Positions 1-8,051 of a stretch of DNA of 64,000 bases are shown piece after piece. How positions within the stretch are numbered: the first letter of the stretch is position 1; each line of letters starts with the position of its first letter. The stretch comes from Psychrobacter sp. JCM 18903 (lineage in GTDB: Bacteria > Pseudomonadota > Gammaproteobacteria > Pseudomonadales > Moraxellaceae), in NCBI RefSeq assembly GCF_000586475.1, contig NZ_BAWJ01000008.1, forward strand, positions 62,001 through 126,000, written 5' to 3'. The position numbers and the translations under genes were made by a program. Below the pieces are notes generated by a model. The model was not told where the DNA came from. It was given only the letters and a program-made list of their open reading frames with translations, and made no database searches.

Positions 1-13
1 GGACAATTACATC

Positions 14-570
14 ATGAGTAACCAACTAAGCTTCGATGAATTATTAGACTATTTGGACAATCAAGAGAGCCATTTGTGCTTGATAGTGTCGCCGCGCATG
101 GTTTTTTGACAGCGACAGTCATTGGGCGTCCATTACCGAATTGGCTGGATGCACTGTTTGAAGGCCATGTTAGTGAAATCCCAGAAAACGTCATCGACGG
201 TATCCAGCGCTGGCGCGATTCTATTATCGCTGAGCTAAAAAACGAGACGCCTATTGAGCTACCGTTTGGCGAAGATGCGGGTGATGAAGAAGTGGCCGTT
301 GATTTTTCAGATGAATCAGATATCGTTGCTTGGTCAATTGGCTTTGTCGATGCGATGTATGGCGACGAAGCCAGCGATTGGTTTGAAGATGAAGAAACGG
401 CTGAAGATGTGGCTGTCTTGACTTTACCAATGATTTTGCTAAGCGGTATCGATGATGAAGATCCAGAGCTTGCAGAGATGCGTAAAGATGAAGACAAGCT
501 GGCACAAATGGCCAATAGCATCGAAGGCAATTTGACTGAGTTGTTTTTATTGTTCCATACCAACGATTAG
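14..570 (+). CDS. UPF0149 (YgfB/YecA-like) family protein, one apparent frameshift
   Basis: Small acidic helical protein of the UPF0149 family; its biochemical role is not firmly known. The family signature DSVAAHGFLTA near the N terminus and the acidic C-terminal half (DFSDESDIVAW, GFVDAMYG) are visible. An ATG at 14 opens MSNQLSFDELLDYL but changes frame near 70-74; the rest of the family-like sequence continues from about 76 in another frame. Restoring one C (agccat to agcccat) gives a continuous ESPFVLDSVAAHGF. The frameshift is therefore probably a base-calling error. The gene lies upstream of two YbjQ-type genes on the same strand. Confidence 0.75.
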
Positions 571-655
571 CCTTTTTTATCAATATAGGGACAGCGTGGT
601 TTGGTCTATATCCAAGTTGACGCTGTCTATATAACGTCACCGATAAGGTCGTATT

Positions 656-1102
656 ATGACTGTGCAACTCTCCAATCTTGAGCATTTGCCCAACTACCAA
701 ATCACCGAGCGTTTAGATGTGGTGTACGGCAGTACCGTACGCTCAAAACATGTCGGCAAAGACTTGTTTGCTGGACTTAAGAATATCGTCGGTGGTGAGT
801 TAACGGCTTATACCGAGCTGTTAGAAGAGTCACGCCAAGAGGCGATCGATCGGATGATTGTCAAAGCAGAAGCTTTGGGTGCAGATGCGGTTGTGGGGTT
901 GCGTTTTTCGACCTCTAGCATCGCGCAGGGAGCTTCTGAATTGTTTGTCTATGGCACCGCTGTCAAAGCCATACCGATGCCGCAGCAAGTCTATCAAACC
1001 CCACCAAGCGACTCTTATCATCAGTCTGGTCAACAGCCAAATCTACAAAATTCTGCACCGACAGCGACCGATGACTTGCCACGTTTCAACCCTTTTGGTT
1101 AG
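656..1102 (+). CDS. YbjQ/UPF0145 family protein
   Basis: 148-residue protein built around a YbjQ-type (UPF0145) domain, a small fold often labelled heavy-metal-binding, with no established reaction. Typical elements are YGSTVRSKHVGKDLFAGLKN, the helix SRQEAIDRMIVKAEALGADAV, VGLRFSTSSIAQGASEL and the terminal strand FVYGTAVKAI. The last 35 residues are a Pro/Gln/Ser-rich tail. No signal peptide or membrane segment is seen, so it is likely cytoplasmic. A second YbjQ-domain gene follows 60 bp downstream, which suggests a duplicated pair in one transcription unit. Confidence 0.85.
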   Translation: MTVQLSNLEHLPNYQITERLDVVYGSTVRSKHVGKDLFAGLKNIVGGELTAYTELLEESRQEAIDRMIVKAEALGADAVVGLRFSTSSIAQGASELFVYGTAVKAIPMPQQVYQTPPSDSYHQSGQQPNLQNSAPTATDDLPRFNPFG

Positions 1103-1162
1103 CTAACCAAATCTTAAAGCATCGATGCTTTTTTATGATAAGTTTATGACAAGAGACGTGCC

Positions 1163-1633
1163 ATGAATAATTCCCTTACCCAAATGCTTATCAATTACGC
1201 ACCGTTTATTTTACTATTTGCTGCTGGTTGGTTCTTTGGGTCGCGTCATGAGCGCCAACATCTCGCGCAGTTAAGCATTGCAGAGCAAGAATTAAGCCAT
1301 ATTATGGTCTCAAGTGAGCGCTTTTATGTGCCAAAACTTGTTGCCAATACTGAGGGCGAGCTGGTGCTTGGTAGCGTGGTTATTGCCCAAGATTATTTCA
1401 AAATGATTATCGCTCGGGTATTGAGCATCTTTGGCAAAAACTTGACCACTTACGAGACATTACTCGACCGTGCCCGCCGCGAAGCTCTTGTACGTATGCG
1501 TACCGAAGCACAAGCCAAAGGCTATAACCATATTTACGGCTTACGTCTAGAAGTCAGCAATATCAATCAACTGGGCAGCATGGTAGAAGCTATTGCCTAT
1601 GGTACGGCAGTTATCAGTACTGACCGTCACTAA
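1163..1633 (+). CDS. Membrane-anchored YbjQ-domain protein
   Basis: 156 residues. An N-terminal hydrophobic segment (INYAPFILLFAAGWFFG) is followed by a basic stretch and a YbjQ-like domain: TEGELVLGSVVIAQDYFKMI, a helix with RARREALVRMRTEAQAKGYN, and YGLRLEVSN ending in AIAYGTAV. It appears to be a membrane-tethered paralogue of the preceding gene. Function is unknown. The 60-bp gap to the upstream gene and the shared strand suggest co-transcription. Confidence 0.8.
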   Translation: MNNSLTQMLINYAPFILLFAAGWFFGSRHERQHLAQLSIAEQELSHIMVSSERFYVPKLVANTEGELVLGSVVIAQDYFKMIIARVLSIFGKNLTTYETLLDRARREALVRMRTEAQAKGYNHIYGLRLEVSNINQLGSMVEAIAYGTAVISTDRH

Positions 1634-1760
1634 AGTCCTGCCAATTTAAGATATATTCTTAATCTTATGTTCTTTCTTATCCCCAAAATAAGCACTTATC
1701 TTAGTTATCCTTGCGTTGCTATCAATGTCTAACAAGAAATTATAGAGAGTCGACTATATT

Positions 1761-1988
1761 ATGCTTGAACTTTTCTTCTGGGGCTTCCTGCTACTTTTAC
1801 AGATTGTTTTTGGGCTATTGATGTTTTATGGTGTGTTTAAAGTGATGCTCTGGTCTAGTCGTACAAAGCTTTCAAAGCGTACTTCCAGCTCATCTTCTGG
1901 AGATGACATCAACAACAGTAATCATAGCGGATATAGCAGCAATGACTCTTGTGGTGACAGTGATGGTGATGGTGGCGGGTGTGATTGA
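1761..1988 (+). CDS. Small membrane protein with Ser/Asp/Gly-rich Cys-containing tail
   Basis: 75 residues. One N-terminal transmembrane segment (LFFWGFLLLLQIVFGLLMFY) is followed by a short basic patch (KLSKRT) and a 40-residue hydrophilic tail rich in Ser, Asn, Asp and Gly that ends SCGDSDGDGGGCD. The two cysteines and the terminal GDGGGCD resemble the ends of some small metal-associated membrane proteins, but no family is recognised with confidence. It lies on the same strand as the two YbjQ-domain genes, 128 bp downstream. Purines (agagag) upstream of the ATG could act as a ribosome site. Confidence 0.6.
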   Translation: MLELFFWGFLLLLQIVFGLLMFYGVFKVMLWSSRTKLSKRTSSSSSGDDINNSNHSGYSSNDSCGDSDGDGGGCD

Positions 1989-2335
1989 TTCCTTTCTTAG
2001 CGACAAACCTGCTCATTCTCAGCCTAACAATATAAATAACGGTATACCTTAAAGTTTTTCTATACTTTTATATGGCGGATATCCTACGTTTGGATACTGA
2101 CTGGTGAGTAGTTGAATAAAATAGATAAGGCAGACTTTACCCCTATATACTTGCTTTTACCCTGTCTTATTTTTTGCTGTTTTTTAATTGATTGTCGGTG
2201 TTTAACGGCTATTGATTATGAGGACACGCCTTAGCAAGGATTGCTAATCAGGCGTCATTTAATCAGCATACTCGGTCTATAAAATTCATCTATAAAATGA
2301 ATCTATAAACAGCTCTTATCTACAAGGATGTAGTT
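1989..2335. other. Intergenic region with a short hairpin
   Basis: 347 bp without a convincing gene. An imperfect hairpin lies at 2223-2256 (GACACGCCT...AGGCGTC around TAGCA/TGCTA). Its left arm, GAGGACACGCC, matches the right end of the MITE-like element at 11706-11875, so this may be a solo terminal repeat. No T-run follows the hairpin. Confidence 0.4.
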
Positions 2336-3257
2336 ATGGAAGGTCTTGCCATAGTCACGTTAGTCAATTCAGTTATCATTCCTATTTGTCTGTTTTTAAT
2401 CATGATGGGCATGGGTCTGACCCTCGTCACCAACGATTTTAAACGGGTTTTAAAATACCCAAAAGCAGTCGGCATAGGCTTGACCAATCAGTTGATACTG
2501 TTACCTATCATTGGCTTTGCCTTAGCCAATATCATGCCATTACGCCAGAGTATGCCGTCGGGGTTATGCTCCTCGTATTGTGTCCGGGTGGCACTACCTC
2601 AAACTTATTTACCTATTTAGCCAAAGGCGATGTGGCGCTGTCGGTGACGATGACCGCGATTGCGAGCGTGATTACCGTCTTTACCATTCCCATTGTGCTG
2701 AGCTTTTCATTGATTTATTTTATGGGCAGCGGTAGTGAGTTTGAGTTACCAGTAGTAAAAACGATGCTGACTTTGGTGGTGCTGACGATAGTGCCTATTA
2801 GTGTCGGTATGCTGATTAAACGCTATGCACCAACCGTTGCCGATCGCTCACAAGTCTATGTGTCTCGATTTGGGGTGATATTTTTAACGTTTTTAGTGCT
2901 ATTTTTGGGCTATGTGCAACGCGATATCATTGTCGACGCTTTATCGCTACGGGTCCCGTATCGGTATTATTAAACCTTTCAACCATGGCGCTCGGTTATT
3001 ATAGTAGTAAATGGTTCGGTCTCAACTGGGCGCAAAGAACCTCGGTGACGCTAGAAGTCGGTTTGCAGAATAGCACCTTGTCGATATTTATGGCATTGAC
3101 GTTATTATCTAACTACGACATGTCGATGATGCCAGCCATTTATACCTTGGTGATGTTCTTAAGCGCGGGGATTTTGGTGCGTATATTTAGCGCTCAACAC
3201 GATAAGCTGAGAAAATCTGAAATAGAAAATAGTGTGTTGGCAGCGCGTATGCTGTAG
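2336..3257 (+). CDS. Bile acid:sodium symporter (BASS) family protein, two apparent frameshifts
   Basis: Integral membrane transporter of the BASS family (sodium-coupled uptake of organic anions; substrate unknown). Three consecutive frames together give one about 307-residue protein with multiple hydrophobic helices. The family signature around VMLLVLCPGGTTSNLFTYLAKGDVALS is visible, as is EVGLQNSTLSIFMA near the C terminus. The frame changes lie near 2543-2550 (restoring an A in tta-cg gives PLTPEYAVG) and near 2950-2956 (one base restores TGPVSVLLNLSTMALG). Both are single-base losses and look like sequence errors. If genuine, the gene would be dead. Confidence 0.75.
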
Positions 3258-3266
3258 ATGCTGAAA

Positions 3267-3304
3267 ACCCATAACAGGTTTAAATATTGAACCTTGTTAT
3301 GGGT
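3267..3304. terminator. Hairpin between convergent genes
   Basis: ACCCATAACA pairs with TGTTATGGGT, extended by GGTT/AACC with a one-base bulge. It lies between the end of the BASS gene (+) and the end of the FNT gene (-). It probably terminates one or both, although T-runs are weak. Confidence 0.5.
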
Positions 3305-3352
3305 AATAGGTGAATTATCTATTTATAGCGTTTAGCATTTAGCATTAACCAA

Positions 3353-4456
3353 TCAAAGTCGGCGGGTATTTACACTGCTTCTAGCTTCCGCTTGTTCGCT
3401 GGCTGTTTGTTCTTTCACTTTTTCGATTTGAAATAAGAAGGTACGGTTTTTGAGTACTGCCACAAACACCACGCCGCCGACGGTATTGCCCAGCAATATC
3501 ACTACTAAAAACAGTAAATAACGCCCCAAGCTGACGGTATTGCCGTATAGCAAGGCAGAAAAAATCTCAATGTTGCCCACGATACTGTGATGCAATCCTA
3601 AAAAACCAATACTGCCAGTAATAAGCGTTACCAAAACGATGCGGCTAAGGGTGTCGCGTGCTGAGGTCACAAGCCAAGCGGTGACGCCCATCATCCAGCC
3701 TGCCAAGATGGCACTACCAAATATGACCCACCACCTAAACCCTAAAATGTGTTCGGCATAAGTGTCGATGTCGCTCACGCTAAACAGCTGCATATTTAAA
3801 CCCAAACCTATCATCAATGCGGCAAACAAACAGCCGCCAACGATGTTGCCAGCAATGACAATGCCCCAAAGGCGTATCAATTTATGCAACGGTTCAATCT
3901 TGTTAAGCACAGGTAGGCTTAATAGTGAGGTTTGTTCGGTGAATAATAGCGACTGACCAATGACGACGATGATAAAGCCAATTGGGTAAAGTAGGGAGGC
4001 TAGCACGATTGCGTATTGGCTTGGTAGTACGCTACTCAACAGCGCAAAAGCTGATAAAATCATAAAGAAGCTAATGCCAATCTCAAGCCCAGCGGTAAAA
4101 GCACTGGTAAATAGCGAGCCAAGTGAGCGCTCAAAGGTTTCTTTGGCATCCATCACTTGCTCAACCAAGATACTGGCATAGCTTTTTGCTTGACTCAAGT
4201 TATCATCATTGGCGACTTTTTTGATGGTTTCTTTATCTGCTTCGCTCATATCTTCAGAGAAATCTTCGTCTTCTAAACTTTCTGTCGCCTCGGTATCATC
4301 TGGAATCGCAGTCTTGCTAACGTCTTTATCTTCAGTAACAGATGGTTGATAAACGCTATCATCAATCAAGAGCTTATCGTCTCTATCATTAGCGTCAGAT
4401 TCATCAGCTTGAGAGTGGCTGCTATGGTTATAGGTGTGCTCGGTATCTTTGGACAC
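3353..4456 (-). CDS. Formate/nitrite transporter (FNT) family protein with acidic N-terminal extension
   Basis: 367-residue membrane protein of the FNT channel family (small monovalent anions such as formate or nitrite; this branch resembles YfdC). After a roughly 90-residue acidic, hydrophilic N-terminal region rich in Asp, Glu and Ser there is a short helix (VEQVMDAKETFERS) and about six membrane segments. FNT-like features are FFMILSAFALLSS, IGQSLLFTEQTSL, WGIVIAGNIVGG and LGLHHSIVGNIE. The pore domain is of normal length; the extension is the unusual part. The gene stands alone, convergent with the BASS gene. Confidence 0.85.
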   Translation of the reverse strand: MSKDTEHTYNHSSHSQADESDANDRDDKLLIDDSVYQPSVTEDKDVSKTAIPDDTEATESLEDEDFSEDMSEADKETIKKVANDDNLSQAKSYASILVEQVMDAKETFERSLGSLFTSAFTAGLEIGISFFMILSAFALLSSVLPSQYAIVLASLLYPIGFIIVVIGQSLLFTEQTSLLSLPVLNKIEPLHKLIRLWGIVIAGNIVGGCLFAALMIGLGLNMQLFSVSDIDTYAEHILGFRWWVIFGSAILAGWMMGVTAWLVTSARDTLSRIVLVTLITGSIGFLGLHHSIVGNIEIFSALLYGNTVSLGRYLLFLVVILLGNTVGGVVFVAVLKNRTFLFQIEKVKEQTASEQAEARSSVNTRRL

Positions 4457-4509
4457 GGTCGGCTCGCTGTTTATAAGATCATGATTTTAGGATAAAGACG
4501 CCATTTATA

Positions 4510-4570
4510 TGCTAGTGATGTTATAGAATATAACTCATAGCATGACCCATATTTTATAACATCACTAGCA
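4510..4570. repeat. Perfect 16-bp inverted repeat upstream of valS
   Basis: TGCTAGTGATGTTATA at 4510-4525 is exactly reverse-complementary to TATAACATCACTAGCA at 4555-4570, with a 29-bp AT-rich loop. It lies in the 317-bp gap between the divergent FNT gene and valS. No T-run adjoins it, so it could be an operator, a structured leader or a small mobile remnant. The rest of the gap shows nothing else clear. Confidence 0.6.
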
Positions 4571-4773
4571 CTTATTTTGTTGGAGTCTCATTCGATTGGG
4601 GACGTTTATGGGCTTTTGCGTTTATTAATGGGGCAATGCCACTCTGCAAGTCTGATAAATTGCCTTAGCATCTAACAAAATCTGCCTATCTGCGTTAAAA
4701 TCACTCTATTCATGATTTTCCTAATTTTTATATTCGCTTTAATCACATTCAATCAATAAAAGATAATGCCATT

Positions 4774-7705
4774 ATGAGTAACCACAACCTCACTACATCT
4801 ATTCAAGCGGCGCTTAGCCAGTTAGAGAATGCGTACAATCCTGCAGAAGTCGAAGCAGGTATGTACCAAGGCTGGGAAGAAAGCGGCTATTTTAAGCCGA
4901 CCTTTGACAAAGACGAGTCATTTTCTATCGCACTACCACCGCCGAACGTCACTGGCTCCCTACATATGGGTCATGGTTTTAACAATGCAATCATGGATGC
5001 GCTCACACGTTACCACCGCATGGATGGTGACAATACGCTGTGGCAACCGGGTACGGATCATGCCGGTATCGCGACCCAAATGGTCGTTGAGCGTCGTTTG
5101 GAGGCGCAAGGTATTAAGCGCCGTGACATGACGCGTGAAGATTTCGTCGATAAAGTGTGGGAGTGGAAGGAAGAGTCGGGCGGCAATATCACTAGCCAGA
5201 TTCGCCGTTTGGGCAGCTCGGTTGATTGGTCGCGTGAGCGCTTTACCATGGATGATGGTCTGTCTAACGCGGTAAAAGAAGTGTTCGTACGCCTGTTCGA
5301 TGATGGTTTGATATATCGTGGTAAGCGTTTGGTCAACTGGGATCCAAAGTTCCAAACCGCGCTGTCTGATTTAGAAGTCGAAAACCATGATGAAAAAGGC
5401 AGCTTGTGGCATTTCCGCTATCATTTCACGGATAAAGACCTAACGACTCAAGATGGTAAAAACTATCTGGTGGTAGCCACTACACGTCCTGAGACTTTGC
5501 TTGGTGATACTGCTGTTGCGGTCAATCCTAGCGATGAGCGTTATGCACATTTAGTTGGCAAAACCATTACTCTGCCAATCACTGGTCGCGTCGTGCCTAT
5601 CGTCGCTGATGATTATGTCGAAAAAGACTTCGGTACGGGCTGCGTAAAAATTACTCCAGCGCATGATTTCAACGATTATGAGTTGGGTCGTCGTCATAGC
5701 TTGCCATTGATTAACATCCTCGATGAGCGCGCCAATATTTTGCCAGCGATGGAAGTTTATCCTGACTTGCAAACGCGTGAGCCAGAATTAGAGACCACGC
5801 CGAGCGAGTACGCAGGACTTGAGCGTTTTGCCGCTCGTAAGTTTCTCGTGGCGCAAGCAGGCGAGCAAGGCTGGCTAGAAGACATCGAAGACTATGCACT
5901 TAAAGCTCCGCGTGCTGAGCGTGGTGGCACGATCGTTGAGCCGTGGTTAACCGATCAGTGGTATGTCGCTGTTAAAGAGCTTGCCAAGCCTGCGATTGAC
6001 GCAGTAGAAGACGGCAGCATCGAGTTTGTCCCTGCACAGTACAAAAACATGTATATGTCGTGGATGACGGATCTGCAAGATTGGTGTATCAGCCGTCAGT
6101 TATGGTGGGGACATCGCATCTGCATGGTATGACGATGCGACGGGTGAAGTTTATGTTGCCCGTGACGAAGCGGAAGTGCGTAGTAAATACAGTCTCGGCG
6201 ATGATGTGATCTTGCGCCAAGATGATGACGTGCTCGATACGTGGTTCAGTTCTGGTCTATGGACGTTCAGTACGCTTGACTGGGCAGACGTCAACGCCGA
6301 TCCACGCATGATGGACACCTTCCACCCAACCAGCGTGTTGGTGACAGGTTTTGACATTATCTTCTTTTGGGTCGCGCGGATGATTATGCTGACCATGCAC
6401 TTTGTCAAAAATGATGATGGCAGCCCGCAAGTACCGTTCAAGACCGTCTATGTCCATGGCCTCGTGCGTGATGGCAATGGTCAGAAGATGTCGAAGTCGA
6501 AAGGTAACGTCTTAGATCCTATCGATTTGATCGATGGTATCGACCTTGAAGCGCTGGTAGAAAAACGCACCAGCAATATGATGAATCCAAAAGACGCCGC
6601 CAAAATCGAAAAGCAAACGCGTAAAGAGTTCCCAGAAGGTATCCCAGCGTTTGGTACGGATGCGCTGCGCTTTACCTTCACCTCCTTAGCCAGTACCGGT
6701 CGCGATATCAATTTCGATCTCAAACGCGTCGAGGGCTATCGCAACTTCTGTAATAAAATCTGGAACGCTAGCCGTTTTGTGCTGATGAACTGCGTCGATA
6801 AAGACAGCAACGCGCTACCTATCGACCAAGCGCCCAATCCTGAGGTGTGGGAATTACCCGAAAAGTGGATTATGAGTCGCCTAAACTCGAGCATCAAAGA
6901 CATTCATCAGCACTTTACCCAGTATCGCCTCGATATGGTCAGCCAAGATATCTATGAGTTTATCTGGAATGAATACTGTGATTGGTACGTTGAGCTTGCC
7001 AAAGCCAGTCTCAATGATGACTCGGTGACGGATGAGCGCAAAGCACAAATCCGCTATGTCCTCTTGCATGTGCTTGAGACATCAATGCGCTTTACCCATC
7101 CGATTATGCCGTATCTGACTGAGCAAATTTGGCAAACCATCGCGCCATTACTAGGCCGAAAAAACACCGAAAGCATCGTCATCGCGGACTATCCACAAAC
7201 CGATAGCGCCCAAATCAGTGAGCAAATCGAAGCGGATATGGCATGGCTCCAAGAGCTGATCGCCAGCGTACGTAATATACGCGGTGAGATGAAACTGGGT
7301 AATGCGGTACGTCTGCCTGTGCTACTACAAAATATCTCAGATGAAGAAGATGCGCGCCTATCCCGTATCGCCAATCAGTTTAAAGCGCTCGCAAAAGTAG
7401 AGAGCTTAACCATTCTAAAAGAAGGCGATGACGTGCCTCTATCATCATCAAGTATGGTTGGACAGCTGCGTGTACTCGTACCGATGAAAGGACTCATTGA
7501 TCCAACGGCTGAGCTGGCACGCTTAGGTAAGTCATATGATAAGTTGAAAGGTCAAGCCGAAGGTATTGCTCGTAAGCTCGGTAATGAAGGCTTCGTCAGT
7601 AAAGCACCTGCGGAAGTAGTCGATGCTGAAAAGGCTAAATTGGCTGAGTTAGAAGGGCAGTTGACCGCGATGACGGCGCAGATGGAGCAGTTGAAAGCGT
7701 TGTAA
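4774..7705 (+). CDS. valS: Valine--tRNA ligase, one apparent frameshift
   Basis: Charges tRNA-Val in the cytoplasm; class I synthetase, about 977 residues when both frames are joined. Seen directly are the HIGH-type motif in [14 protein letters not shown], the [13 protein letters not shown] block, the editing-domain stretch [15 protein letters not shown], the KMSKS loop ([14 protein letters not shown]) and a C-terminal coiled-coil arm ([14 protein letters not shown]). Frame changes near 6117-6121: GHRI is followed in the correct frame by [12 protein letters not shown], and two missing C residues would give the usual GHRIPAW. Because the enzyme is essential, this is almost certainly a sequence error. 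A diverged second copy of the last roughly 30 codons lies downstream. Confidence 0.95.
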
Positions 7706-7902
7706 ATAAAGCGTAAATATCTATAGTAATAAAGAACGCTGTCACAATTGTGATGGCGTTCTTTTACTTGGTTACTGGTTGGTTCTCTAATCAACTTTTG
7801 ATTCTAAGAAATAACTGAATATTTGTGTGCTATTATCTATATCCTATTGAGATTAGCTCGAATATATCTTTACAAGTTGCAAAAACTATCGTCAGTAGAG
7901 CC

Positions 7903-7991
7903 CTGTAGAAGTGGTCGATGCTGAGAAAGCGAAACTGGCTAAGTTAGAAGGGCAGCTCACGGCGATGATGGAGCAGTTGAAAGCGTTGTAG
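7903..7991 (+). pseudogene. Duplicated valS 3'-end fragment
   Basis: The stretch encodes [20 protein letters not shown] then MMEQLKAL and a stop, closely matching the last codons of valS (7611-7705). It lacks 9 bp and carries several silent-type differences (GAGAAAGCGAAACTG against GAAAAGGCTAAATTG), as expected of an allele from a related strain rather than a fresh tandem copy. It lies 60 bp upstream of the AT-rich ATPase-nuclease gene and probably marks the junction of acquired DNA. The rest of the 7706-8051 gap contains no gene. Confidence 0.8.
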
Positions 7992-8051
7992 TTTTTTATG
8001 GTCGATTGAGTTGTACGATGGTAGCTTGATTCAATAAAAGAGGATTTAAAT

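Noticed and set aside
12..563. 183-residue open frame opposite the UPF0149 gene
   Set aside because: Ser-rich antisense shadow of an acidic coding sequence; no family features.
4774..7705. valS as a true pseudogene
   Set aside because: Both halves are intact and motif-complete, the gene is essential, and no second full copy is seen; a two-base loss in a C-run explains it.
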